From Diospyros lotus (Eukaryota > Streptophyta > Magnoliopsida > Ericales > Ebenaceae), in assembly GCF_014633365.1 (NCBI RefSeq), contig NC_068343.1, positions 30,349,307 to 30,413,306 of the forward strand: 64,000 bases of DNA, in the 5' to 3' direction. Positions 35,722-47,154 of this stretch are shown here, one piece after another (positions within the stretch are counted from its first letter, which is position 1; each line of letters opens with the position of its first letter). Under the pieces are notes generated by a model. The model did no database searches and had not been told where the DNA came from. It saw only the letters and a program-made list of their open reading frames with translations. The position numbers and the translations under genes were made by a program.

Positions 35722-37070
35722 TGATAGAATTGAGCTGATGTGATATCCACCAAGAGGGGGGGTGAATTGGTAAGTAAAAAAAATTTCTTTTGGAAAGTGA
35801 AAGTATTTATATTTTTTTTGTAAAGAGGAATAATGATGTGGTCTTATTGAAGATTACACAAAGTCAAAAAGTGCAACGATGCAAGCTTAAAGGAGAAAGT
35901 ATGAAGAGCAGTGAAGACACAGATTTATAGTGGTTCAGCCTTCCAAGCTTAATCCACTACCTTAGTTATACACTAAGGATTTTAAAATCAATATCACTAT
36001 CAACCCCCTACTCAATATGAGTGGGTCCTCTAGTCCTTGACTAGGCAATGTACAACCTCCCAATTTAATGGGCCCTCTAGCTACTGCTAGGAAGAAATAC
36101 AAACAATGAATTAGAGAATCTAAGAGTACAACTCTTAGTTACAGATTTCTCTCTTTAAATAAATAAACGAGGCTTAAAGGAAATAGAACAGTATATATCA
36201 AAGCCTCTTAAATGAGAGTACAGAGAGAAAAGAAGTAAAAATCGATGTAACAGTGAAGGCACGATCGTTCAAGATATTCAATAGTTTTTCAACAGCCTTT
36301 AATGCATCTTCAACCACCTATTTATAGTTGATGGTGGGTATGTTTGAAATTTGGACCGTTGTGGGTGGTTGGCGAGCATTTAATGCACCAAAAACTAGCC
36401 GTTATAAAATCTGTGAAACAAAATAGTCGACAGAAGAAAAGATTAGTCAACTATTTTTACAAGAAAAACTAAGAATAGTCGACAGACATATACTGATAGT
36501 CGACTATTTTTAATACAAAAATCCAATAGTCGACAGACATACTTGAATAGTCGACAGATGCTGAAATGTGAAGAAATTTTTGAATTTCATGAACAAAAAT
36601 AGTCGACAGATCAGAATGCATAGTCGACTATTTTTACTCGATAGTCGACAGTTGCTGAAATAGTCGACAGATGCTTAAATAGTCGACAGAACATTAAAAA
36701 CAGTCGACTATTTTGAAGCATAGTCGACAGAAAGATCCTGATAGTCGACTATTCTATAGAAAATCTTGAATTTTTAATACATCCTTAATTGATTCTGTTA
36801 GAAACTCATTTTGATTATCTTTAAAGCAAGTTGAGATGATCAAAAGTTTAATTTGAAACAAATTAATCAAAAGTTAAAATTTGAAACAAATCAATCTTGA
36901 CAAGCAAGTTGAGATTATCAAAAGTTATAATTTGAAACCAATCATTCTTTCATCCATACTCAAAATTTCATATCTTGCTTTAAGACTCATATACTAAAAA
37001 TGCATTTTCTCATTCATATAATCCATATAGTAGAAATTGATTTTCATATAGTCATTATCAAAACTATTTT
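35722..37070 (-). repeat. 5' LTR of the inverted Copia element
   Basis: The inner end is exact (plus strand TGATAG at 35722). The outer end is uncertain, between about 36843 and 37070. It is homologous to the LTR at 61194-62348. On the minus strand there is a TATA box (CTATAAATAG, plus 36318-36327) with 14 GTCGAC-type sites upstream of it. Confidence 0.75.
36424..36752 (-). promoter_or_regulatory. Array of 14 GTCGAC palindromes upstream of the LTR TATA box
   Basis: I count 14 copies of TAGTCGAC (one as TAGTCAAC, one as CAGTCGAC) in about 330 bases. They occur in two flavours: TAGTCGACTA (a 10-bp palindrome) and TAGTCGACAGA. In the LTR's own orientation the array begins roughly 100 bases upstream of the TATA box, the position of an enhancer. 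Function is inferred. Confidence 0.65.
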
Positions 37071-37208
37071 ATTACTAAGAGTGAAATATCACTACCTAGA
37101 TCCAATTAGATCTATCGAGTACCCAAATCTAGCTAAATCTACCTAGATCTACCTAGTATTTAGATCCGGCCAGATCTACCCAGTCTTTGAAAAAAAAACT
37201 AGAAAATC

Positions 37209-37802
37209 ATGTCAGGACCTGGTTCGCCATGTGATGCCTGCAAAGTATTAAGAAGAAGATGTACCCAATCATTCGTCTTTGTCCCTTTCTTCTGCCATGA
37301 AGAAGAACCTACTGATTTTGTAGCTATTCATAAGGTTTTTTGTGCCAGTAATGCCTCAAAGCTACTTGACCAACTTTCGGTTAGTGACCGTTATGGGGTT
37401 GTCGTCACACTCTTGTATGAAGCACAAGCTAGGCTTCAAGATCCTATTTATGCCGATGTATCTTACATTTTTGCCCTCCAACAGCAAATCGTCGATCTTC
37501 AATTTCATCTAATTTTATTGGAGTAATTACTATTTGCAAACCCTCTCAATGTTCAAAATTGGTTTCACCTAGAAACCAATTCAAACCCATATTATAACAA
37601 AGGATCTTTCCTCATGGATGATCCAAACCCTATTTGGAATTTTGAAAACCCAGTCATTCAAGAAAAAATTGTATCGTTTCCTTATTTTCAAGAGGCTAGT
37701 TTGCAATCTTATCTAATCAAAACAAGTAGCAGCCAATGGCCATTCCCAGGTGATATAGATGAACTTGGATCTGTCGTGTTTGACAACCATCATCAACATT
37801 GA
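37209..37802 (+). pseudogene. LOB-domain (LBD, class I) transcription factor pseudogene
   Basis: One continuous 198-codon frame with a single in-frame TAA (37524-37526, codon 106). Residues 8-105 are a LOB domain. The zinc-finger-like CX2CX6CX3C motif has C8, C11 and C18, but the fourth cysteine is Phe22. The GAS block reads FVAIHKVFCASNASKLL with its glycine changed to cysteine. YEAQARLQDPIYADV and the leucine-zipper-like IFALQQQIVDLQ follow. After the stop the same frame continues with a class I type tail ending DIDELGSVVF. LBD proteins are plant nuclear DNA-binding regulators; the tail and start (MSGPGSPC) suggest the LBD16/18/29 group. No intron interrupts the frame, and it lies inside a Copia element, so a retrocopy or captured copy is likely. 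Confidence 0.8.
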
Positions 37803-38405
37803 GCATCGGCAAAATCTAAATCCAAAGATATCAACGTGGGTGCCTTAGATTACTACTTTGTAAATTTTGTAATGCAACTATATCCTTTGACTATACTATG
37901 ATTACTTTCTTTGATGTTGTGTAATCTTGAATTATTCTCAATATTGTGGATTATGCTCGATATATTTCTCTCATAAGCTATATTGTTCATATATCTTTAT
38001 TTTATTCGTTAACAATGTCTTTTTAATTATGACAAAAATGGGAGAAGAATAAGATGTTATGAGATGAGAGATTGTATGTATGAGAGTGTAAATTGTATAT
38101 TATTTTCATATGAGGGAACAAAAATGTATTATGATATTTTTTCGTGTATATGAAGAAATAGTATATATGAGAGATAGGACATCAAGCAGGTGCAATCGAG
38201 ACAATCAGATTTGGCAATCAGGTTTGGTTTTTAAAACTCTTAAAAATTATTTTATCTATTAAGCTATATGCAAAATATTTTTATGCTATTAGTATTTTTG
38301 AAATGGGGAGCTTATAGTATAAAATTAAGGGGGAGTTCAATTTTATTTTTATCACATTAATCACCTCAGAAATCAGTTTTTTGTCATCATCAAAATGAGA
38401 AAGAA
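37803..38405 (+). other. Copia 3' noncoding region with polypurine-type end
   Basis: Sequence after the LBD pseudogene is AT-rich. From about 38030 it reads like the 3' untranslated end of a Copia element, with 'tgacaaaaatgggagaagaa', 'aagggggagttc' near 38328 and 'catcatcaaaatgagaaaga' just before the 3' LTR at 38406. Where the pseudogene tail ends and Copia sequence resumes is not clear. Confidence 0.6.
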
Positions 38406-40058
38406 TGTTAAGCTAACTTGCTCATATTACTTAAGTTTTGATGATTAACAAAAATATTCGTACGATATAAATGTATTTCTTTCTCATATAAAAAAATAAA
38501 TTTATTTTGAATTAAAAGTGGGTATAAAGAGTAAATTTATTTTGAATTAAAGGTGGATTATCTTTAAACATATTTTTTCTTTTGATCATTTATGTCTCAA
38601 AAGTCTATATTTGAATTTTCATTTATTGATAAAAGTTTTTATTAATTATGCAAAAAGTATATTTATTTTGAATTAAATGAGAATTACTTTTAGACATGTT
38701 TTCTCTTTCTCATACAAAAAGTAAATTTATTTTGAATTAAAGAAAATTGGTTTTAAACTTGTTTTCTCTTACTCATGCAAAAAGTTAATTTATTTTGAAT
38801 TAAAGGAGATTGCTTTTAGATATGTTTTCTTGTTTTAATCATTTATGTCTCAAAAGTTTATATTTGAATTTTCAAATTTTGATTTCTCATGCAAAAATTA
38901 AATTTATTTTGAATTAAAGATGAGACATGTTTTCTTATTGTTTGAGAAAGTCTAAACATTTTTTGAATTTCAAATTTCATATTAACTATTTCTTTAGTGG
39001 TTAAAATGCTTATAAATACCCCTCAAAATCATTTTTTGAGTATCCATTGCACATATTGCACATCCAAATCTCCCAAAAGATCTTAAGCTAATTTTCAAGA
39101 ATTCCAAGGCTCTCAAAGATTCATTGTTCATTTACCAAAAAGTCACAAGGCAAAAGAAGAAAAATAGATCGCAAAGCCGAATCCGATCTTTTCCTTTCAA
39201 ACTAAGGTCACTACTTATTTATTTATTTAATTATTATTACCTTGTATCATTTGTTCTTAATTGCTTATTTGTGTCCGAGTGTGGACAAATTATTTGTAAC
39301 ATTTAAATTATTATTGAGTATTGTATAGGTTTCCTAGATCCGTTAAAATCTAGGTGAATCTAGTTTCCAAGGTAAGTTAGGGAGAAAACCTTGGTATAGT
39401 GGTTTCCTAGAACCCATTGTAATCTAGGTGTATATCTAGTGTGGACAAATTATTTGTAACATTTAAATTATTATTGAGTATTGTATAGGTTTCCTACATC
39501 CGTTAAAATCTAGGTGAATCTAGTTTCCAAGGTAAGTTAGGGAGAAAACCTTGGTATAGTGGTTGCCTAGAACCCATTATAATCTAGGTGTATATCTAGT
39601 GTGGACAAATTATTTGTAACATTTAAATTATTATTGAGTATTGTATAGGTTTCCTACATCCGTTAAAATCTAGGTAAATCTAGTTTCCAAGGTAAGTTAG
39701 GGAGAAAATCTTGGTATAGTGGTTGCCTAGAATCCATTGTAATCTTGGTATATATCTAGTTTCCAAGGTGGGATAGTGTGGAAACCTTGGTAATTTTGAT
39801 TTACTGGAACCTCAATAGTAGTTAGACCTTGGGAGAGTGGATTAGGTGTGTGTGAAAACAGCGAACCACTATAAATTGTGTTGTGCTTCATATTATTTAT
39901 TTTTCTTATATCTTGTAGCTTACATTTATTATTAATCTCAAATATAATTTATTATATTTATCAAATATATATTTTTCAATAAAATCATTAATCAAAAATA
40001 TTTATTAAAATTCAAAAAAAAATTAATCACTCAATTTACCCCCCTCTTGAACGGCCAT
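38406..40058 (+). repeat. 3' LTR of the 24-kb Copia element (first part)
   Basis: It starts TGTTAAGC and follows the 5' LTR throughout, but is about 310 bases longer because a 160-bp segment occurs three times. It is cut at 40058 by the Gypsy insertion. The final 17 bases of this LTR are at 49376-49392. TATA box at 39011-39018. Confidence 0.92.
39278..39757 (+). repeat. 160-bp tandem triplication in the Copia 3' LTR
   Basis: 'agtgtggacaaattatttgt' starts copies at 39278, 39438 and 39598, an exact 160-base period, with only a few mismatches. The 5' LTR has one copy, so amplification followed insertion of the element. Confidence 0.93.
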
Positions 40059-42301
40059 TGTAGCGACCCGTAAATGGAAAATTAATTTAATTATTGAGTT
40101 AATTTAAATTAAAAGGAATATTAAAATAATTTATTGTTATAAATAATATTAGATTATGTGATTTTAAGAAAATAAGAAATTAAGGTAATTAATTAATTAT
40201 TTTAGAATATTCTGGAATAAGAAAAAAATTGGAATAAATTAAATTGTGAGATTTTTAGAAGTTTCGGACGTTAGTGTAATTAATTAAGGGGGTGTGTGTG
40301 TGAATAATGGAAGTTGGAAGGTGCTGGTGCGAATTTTAGAAGGGCCCGAAAAGTCACCTTAAATATAATGTAAGGTGTATATATGTTGAAGGTGGCGTGC
40401 AGGCGTGAGTAGTCACGCGCGAGGTGGCCAAGCAGTAGATGCGGGTTCAAAACGTGGGGGCTGGGCCCCCGAGGGCTGGATTTTGGCTGATTTTTAATCC
40501 GAAACGACGCCGTTTCGGTGAGGCAGTGGCCTCCCCAACGGCTGCTCCAGCACTGCCATGTGGCTGCGCCTCCACCGCTCGTTTTGCTTCAATTTAAGCC
40601 CAATTTCGGGCGTTTCTTTTGCAATAGAAACAACCAAAATTTTGGGAGAAAAGCAGCGTGCGCGCGGGAGAAAAATTGGAAGATTTTGGAGGGAAATCAG
40701 GATTAAATCAAGTTTAATCAAGGATTTAATTTTCCAAGTATGTAGAGAAGTTAGTAATTAATATTCTGTACGGTCAAAATTTCGTTTAGAGTCCGATTTT
40801 GTTAATTTTGGCAAATAATTTGGGTGTTGTAGTTTGTATAAATTTAACTGTGTTGGGTCAAATCAAGCCTAAGGATATCTTCGTAAAGGCAAGTTCTTTA
40901 TACACTCCTCGTCGATTCTTTCGTTGTCAATTTATTTGACCTTCATTCGTTTGTTTCGACTGTTAATAAATTATGGAATTTTAAACGGTTTGTTTTAAAA
41001 TTTAATTTATTAAACTGGTCTCGAGGATGTTATTTGTTGGTTTCCTACGGGGGTTTGTGCCACCCCCAAGCTTGTGGGAATGATGTCGTACTCACTCGAG
41101 GCTAGGTTCTTAGCTGTTCGGGTATTATTATGGATTTTGGTTGTTTATAGACTAGAACGGTTGTGCAGTGGGGGCAAGGATCGGCTGTTCGGTGACGGAG
41201 TGACTGTCGTATGGTCTATCTTAGGCCGTCGGCTAGTCTCTCCTATCCACTGACTGTTGACCGGTGCCAAGCACTGTTGACTAGCTCTGCCGTTATGTGA
41301 TTATAGCATGACTGATATCATTTATTTCTTGTTGCACGTTTTGGTGTGCACATGGGTACGGGCTGCATGTTGGGGTTTTCATGATCTGGTTATGCTTGGT
41401 CGTGGACATCCTAGCTTGGTTATGATGTATTCAGCACGGGCATATGCATCGCGTGTGGTTTACTATGTGGGCGGAGCATGGCTTGATGCCTGGATGTATG
41501 GGCGCCAATATATCACGTTGATGCTCACTACGCCATTACATTGTTATATGCATTGCATGGTTACTGATAGTATTTAGTTCTCGGACGAGAGTACCGTTCT
41601 GAGGGAGCCTATGGCTCGGGTGTCGGGAGTACCGACATAGATACGGGTGATGGGAGTACCGACTCGGGACAACGTGTGCAGGTTTGTTGGAAATCTATGT
41701 TGCCTTTCAGGGCAGCGGCAGGTTGGGTGCCAGGTGTCATATGTAGGCCCCAAGGACCGATATGTGCTTTTATTATGTTGCATTATTGTATTGTTGCGTC
41801 ACATGACTTGCGTATATGTGCGGGACTGTGTTGGGGTGATCTCCTCATCTGTTTAATTTATAGCCTCCATTTTTCTTATAAACTTGCTGAGTCTTGCGAC
41901 TCACCTTGCTTTCCATCATTCCAGATAATGGTAAAGCGAAGGCCGAGGGCGATGATCGTTCCACCTCGCAGCCAGCCGTGTCGGTAGGGTGTACATTTAG
42001 CTTGCCCCCATTATCTCTGATATTTTGATAGGATTTTTGTTTCTTATTTTGACTATGCCAGGTTGTTCCTTGTATCTCCTATTTGTTGGCACAGGGTCTG
42101 TATATATTTATATATTTCGTGACCACTATTCCAGCGGGGTACTTGTGGGCATGCATGTATATCGTTTTGCTTCCGCTGTTATATTTTTCTTATGTATGCA
42201 TGCCTGGGTATTTTTTTCTTGTGTTTATTTCTCTTCTCTTACGTAAGCGTTTTCGTTCAGATAGACCGGGTGGTTGGGATATTCGGGTGGGGGTGCTTAC
42301 A
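40059..42301 (+). repeat. 5' LTR of the Tekay-like element
   Basis: 2243 bp. It contains a palindromic 'aaacgacgccgttt' (about 40501), a GGTTC-type B-box-like module near 40441, and a block shared with the solo LTR at 28486 (about 41300-41760). Confidence 0.95.
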
Positions 42302-42304
42302 ATG

Positions 42305-42317
42305 TTGGTATCAGAGC
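42305..42317 (+). other. Primer-binding site of the Tekay-like element
   Basis: TTGGTATCAGAGC lies three bases after the LTR end and matches initiator Met tRNA. Confidence 0.88.
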
Positions 42318-42438
42318 GTCATTGAGTCAATTTGGGGGACAAGTAACTGTACACCAAGGCTGTTAGGTAGAGTTAGAGTGTTAGGTCGTGTCTGTAATTT
42401 CGAAATGCTTTCTAATTAATCTTGGTTATGTAGGACTC

Positions 42439-43642
42439 ATGGACGCACGTCGTGGACAAGGTCGTGGTAGATCGCCGACGCGAGGTAGAGGGCACCTTGT
42501 TCCTACTCTGAGGTACCGACGACAGGTACAGGAGATGAGAGACAGTCAGGGCCTCCGGACATGCAGGAGACATTGGCGAGTATTCTACGGGCCGTGGATG
42601 TACTGGTGCATCACAGTTACGTCAGGAACGCAGTCATGATGGTAGGACCGCTACGGCGCAGGCGTCACATTCAGGTACGCCGGGGGCAGGGGATAGTTCT
42701 GGCGCTGCATTGCTTAAAGATTTTATGGCCCTACGTCCACTAGAGTTTAGTGGAGGCGCCGAAGCAACAAAGGTTGAGGACTGGCTATTGGCAGTGGAGA
42801 AGCATTTGCGATTTATAGGCTGTGTGGAGGCCCAGAGAGTGCGATTAGAGACCTTTCTGTTGCAAGGTGACGCCGAGCGATGGTGGGAGACCACCAGATA
42901 GCGATATGATGATGAGGGCCCGACGTGGGCACAGTTTGTTGCGGTGTTCAATGAGACTTATGTACTGGCTTGGGTCTGAGAGCAGAAGGTGTTCGAGTTT
43001 ATTGACTTGCAACAGGGGAGCAAGACAGTCACACAGTACAAGACCGAGTTCGTGGTGTTATCTCGTTATGCTCCAAAGTTAGTGACCCCTGAGTCTCGCA
43101 GAGTCAGCAAGTTTCAGAAGGGATTGCGACCAGAGATTCTCCACGCCATGGCTAGTATCAAGGCACCCGACTTTCCTACGGCTGTTCAGCTGGCCCACGC
43201 AGTGGAGCGGGACCGATTGGAGGCTCGATTAGATCAGTTAGTCATAAAGGGCGCAGGGAGCAACAATAAGAAGAGAAAGTGGGATGCGGGCAGTAAGAGT
43301 TCAGGGCTTCCACCGTGCCGACAATGCGGGCAGAGACACCAGGGACAGTGCCGAGATGTACGTCGGGACATGTGTTATCGCTGTGGTCAGCCGGGACATT
43401 TGAAGAAGGACTGTCCACAGGGGCCTAGACCGGCTACACCGGCCTCACCAGCTACACCGGCCACAGGGTGGGATATCATTTATTTTCGCTATGGACAGAG
43501 GGGCCATCGAGCGAACGTGTGTACCCATCCAGCACAGATTGGAGGGCTACGGACTGGAGGAGTAGGGCCCAGACTAGCTCAGAGACAGTCTACACCTAGG
43601 GCGCAGGGTCTAGGAGCACCATTACCTCTACTAGTAGTATAG
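42439..43642 (+). pseudogene. Tekay-like Gag with zinc knuckle, interrupted
   Basis: It starts MDARRGQGRGRSPTRG. A frame disruption follows, then 42710-42901 encodes the Gag core (FMALRPLEFSGGAEATKVED; LLQGDAERWWETTR) and ends in TAG. After a further TGA, 42989-43642 completes Gag (QKGLRPEILHAMASIKAPDF) with the CCHC knuckle CYRCGQPGHLKKDCP. Gag forms the particle and binds RNA. Two stops and at least one frameshift disable it. Confidence 0.88.
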
Positions 43643-43671
43643 TGCCCAGGGCCTACAGAGGGAGTACAAAT

Positions 43672-44040
43672 GCAGGGGAAGGCGTTTGCGGTGACAGCCG
43701 CCGAGGCAGCTGAGGGCAGTGACACAGTACAAGGTATACTTTCTCTCCATGGCCATGACGTACGTGCCTTATTTGATACAGATTCTACCCACTCTTTCAT
43801 AGCACCCCATCTGTTGCATAAGATTCCGATTCCGTGTAACCCCTAGCCATATGATTTGTCTGTTTCGACACCGGGAGGGACGGTATTGTTGGGGAGTGAG
43901 ATGGCCAAGGATTGCGAGATAGGGATTCACGACCAAGTATTTTTAGGGGATCTTATTGTTCTGGCAATCCAGGATTTTGATTTACTATTGGGTATGGATT
44001 GGCTTTCATGGCACATGCTTGAGTTGATTGCCGTCGAAAT
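43672..44040 (+). pseudogene. Tekay-like aspartic protease segment
   Basis: GILSLHGHDVRALFDTDSTHSFI is the retropepsin active-site region. The triad reads D-T-D, so the essential glycine is changed. A TAG interrupts at about 43846, and the rest (LSVSTPGGTVLLGSEMA; DFDLLLGMDWLSWH) is well conserved. Confidence 0.85.
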
Positions 44041-45560
44041 GTGATTTCATTTGAGTACCCGGGGAGACCAGTTGTTACATACCGGGGTGTGAAGCCAATG
44101 GTGACTACGCCGATGATATCAATTATGCACGCCGAGAAGCTTATACGACGAGGGTGTGAAGCCTATGTTGCATTTGTGACCGTGATAGCTGGGGAGAAGA
44201 AGGAGTTGGCTGCCTATTCTGCAGTGCGAGACTTTCCAGATGTGTTCCCATATGAGTTGCCGAGACTACCACCGCACCGAAAGATTAATTTTGCGGTCGA
44301 TCTGATACCAGATACGCAGCCCATTTCCAAGACTCCTTACCGTATAGCTGCTAATGAACTAAAAGAACTCAAGGTGCAGTTGAAAGATCTTTTGGATAGA
44401 GGTTTTATCCGACCGAGCACATAACCATGGGGGGCCCCAGTATTATTTGTGCTTAAGAAGGATGGATCTATGCGATTATATATCGACTACCGACAGCTTA
44501 ATCAGGTAACAGTTAAGAATAAGTACCCCTACCCCTTGTGGATGATTTACTGGATCAGTTGCGTGGTGCATTAATGTTCTCCAAGATAGACTTGCGGTCA
44601 GGTTATCATCAGGTGCAGGTCAAAGATGAGGATATTGCGAAGACCGCATTTCGTACACGTTACGGGCATTACGAGTTTGTGGTCATGCCATTTGGGCTGA
44701 CCAATGTCCCTGCAATGTTTATGGATCTGACGAACAGGGTGTTTAAGGAATATCTGGATTCCTTTGTCACAGTTTTTATTGATGACATCCTAGTCTACTC
44801 ACCGAGCCTTGAGATACACGAGGTGCATTTGAGCATGGTTCTGCAAAAGCTCAGGGAGGAATAGTTGTATGCAAAGTTTTCTAAATGTGAGTTTTGGCAG
44901 ACCCGAATGGTATTCTTGGGACACGTGGTCTCAGGTGAGGGTATCTCAGTAGATCTAGAGAAGACCAAAGACGTGATGGATTGGCCGAGACCGATGACAG
45001 TGACAGAGATTCGGAGTTTTCTTGGCCTTGCCGGGTATTATCGACGATTCATAGAAGGCTTTGCACGGCTTGCATCACCTATGACGAAGTTGACAAGGAA
45101 AGGCACCAGATTTATTTGGGACGAGTCTTGTGAGAGATCTTTCCAGGAGTTGAGGCGGCGTTTAACTTCGGTGCCAGTACTGACAATACCCAGGAGTGGT
45201 GAGTTATTTACTGTATACAGTGATGCCTCATATGCAGGGCTAGGGTGCGTTTTGATGCAGGGCGGCTGAGTGAATGCTTATGCATCCAGATAGTTGAAGA
45301 GGCATGAAGAGAATTACCCTACGCATGATCTAGAGTTGGCGGCCGTAGTGTTTGCCTTGAAGATTTGGAGGCATTATTTTTATGGTGAAAGGGTCTAGAT
45401 TTACACTGATCACAAGAGCCTTAAGTATCTCTTTTCATAGAAGGAACTTAATATGAGGCAACACCGTTGGTTAGAGCTGCTCAAGAACTATGATTGCGAG
45501 ATCCTCTATCACCCAGGTAAAGCTAAAGTGGTTACAGATGCGTTGAGTCGCCATGGAGCA
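44041..45560 (+). pseudogene. Tekay-like reverse transcriptase and RNase H
   Basis: RT begins in 44041-44424 (ELPRLPPHRKINFAVDLIPD), then a TAA. It continues past [17 protein letters not shown], shifts frame near 44535, and proceeds with [15 protein letters not shown] and the intact catalytic FIDDILVYS (about 44780). RNase H similarity ([51 protein letters not shown]) runs to about 45550 and is crossed by four or five stops. Most of these stops look like single C-to-T or G-to-A changes. Confidence 0.9.
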
Positions 45561-47108
45561 TCAGTTGCAGCTATGATGGTGCAGGAGTGGTTCTTACTGG
45601 AGCAGATGAGTGACCTTACCATTTCAGTGGCACCAGACAATCCTACTCTCTATTGTGCTGCCATGAGTATCCATTCGTATCTAGAGGATCAGATTCGTGA
45701 TCGACAGCAACAAGATGTGGAGCTTGGCGAGATCATGGCTGATATGGAGAGATTTGGGCCATTGGGGTACAGCCAGAGGGACGATGGCTTGCTATTGTTC
45801 CGTGGATGGATTTGTGTGCCGAGTGACAGTGATATCAGGCAGAGGATCCTAGAGGAAGCTCATCGTTCTCCCTATACTATCCATCCTGGAGCGACGAAGA
45901 TGTATCAGGGCTTACGACGTCAATATTGGTGGAGTGGCATGAAGAGGAGTGTAGCCGAGTTTGTATCACGATGTTTAGTGTGCCAGCAAGTTAAAGCTGA
46001 GCATCAGAGGCCCGCAGGATTGTTACGACCTTTATATGTGCCGGAGTGGAAGTGGGAGCGCATAGCTATGGATTTTGTCTCAGGATTGCCACGATCCAGT
46101 CGAGAATTCGATTCGATATGGGTGATTATCGATCGGTTGACTAAATCAGCGCACTTCTTACCCGTTAAGAAGACCTATCCTATTCATCAACTGGCCAAGT
46201 TATACATTGACGAGGTCGTGAGATTGCATGGAGTCCCAGCCAGCATTGTATCAAACAAGGATCCTCGGTTTACCTCACGATTTTGGGAGGCGTTGCAGAG
46301 TGCTATGGGGACCCAGTTGACTTTTAGTACAGCCTTCCACCCTCAGACCAACGGGCAGTCGGAGCGAACCATACGGACTTTGGAGGATATGCTCCGCGCC
46401 TATGTACTGGATTTCCATGGGAGCTAGGATGATCATCTGTCGCTAGTGGAGTTTGCCTACAATAATAGCTTCCAGGCCAATATCGGGATGACACCATTTG
46501 AGGCATTGTACAGGCGATCATGTAGATCACCGCTTTGCTGGACTCAGATTGGGGAGTGGGCATTGCTTGGACCGGAGTTGGTAAAGCAGACTACAGAGAA
46601 GATCCAGTTGATTCGGGCTAGGATGAAGACGGCTCAAGACCGTCAAAAGAGTTATGCTGATAGACGACGCCGGGATTTGGAGTTTGAGGTGGGTGACCAT
46701 GTTTTTCTTCGAGTCATGCCGATGAGGGGTGTTCGACAATTTGGAGTATCTGGCAAGCTGAGTCCTCATTATGTGTGACCGTTTGAGATATTGGAGCGAG
46801 TCGGATCATTAGCTTATCGGTTAGCTTTACCCCCTCAGTTAGCCCACGTACATGATGTCTTTCATGTCTCTATGCTTCGCAAGTACGTGGCAGATCCCGG
46901 GCATGTTATTGATTATCACCCGCTCGTGGTGCAAGAGGACGCATCATACATCGAGTTGCCTGCTAGCATCGTGGATCGGAAAGATAAGGTGCTCTGCAAC
47001 TGTACGATTCCCTATGTGAAGGTCCAGTGGCAGCGACATACCCCTGAAGAGGCTACTTAGGAGCTAGAGGAGGACATGAGGCGACTTCACCCTCAGTTAT
47101 TTGCCTAG
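45560..47108 (+). pseudogene. Tekay-like integrase with chromodomain-like tail
   Basis: The zinc-binding part (RSPYTIHPGATKMYQGLRRQ; SRCLVCQQVKAEHQ) is intact. In the catalytic core the first Asp is present (AMDFVSGLP), but the second site reads VSNKDPRF, an Asn where Asp is expected. The Glu region (TNGQSERTIRTLEDML) is present. Stops fall at about 46426, 46776, 47058 and 47107. The C-terminal part (RRDLEFEVGDHVFLRV; LPPQLAHVHDVFHVSMLRKY) leads into a chromodomain-like end (IPYVKVQWQRHTPEEAT) that, in active relatives, steers insertion toward heterochromatin. Confidence 0.9.
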
Positions 47109-47140
47109 CCAGATACGAATTTCAAGGACGAAATTCTTTT

Positions 47141-47152
47141 AAGGGGGGAGGA
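47141..47152 (+). other. Polypurine tract of the Tekay-like element
   Basis: aaggggggagga lies just before the 3' LTR start at 47155, a canonical plus-strand primer position. Confidence 0.85.
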
Positions 47153-47154
47153 TT

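Larger units (their letters stand above)
31858..37070 (-). mobile_element. Inverted, 3'-truncated Ty1/Copia (SIRE-like) element
   Basis: On the minus strand: a 5' LTR (from about 36.8-37.1 kb down to 35722), a primer site (35707-35720), gag (35653-34028) and pol (34005-31858). Pol stops abruptly inside RT, right after the catalytic YVDDIIFG. The rest of RT, RNase H and the 3' LTR are missing. Gag and pol are long and open, so this copy is much younger than the surrounding Copia remnant. The outer (right) LTR end could not be fixed. Confidence 0.85.

Noticed and set aside
36424..36752. A CRISPR-like array of short repeats
   Set aside because: Repeats are only 8-10 bases and palindromic with irregular spacing, inside a plant Copia LTR; this is better read as a regulatory-site cluster.
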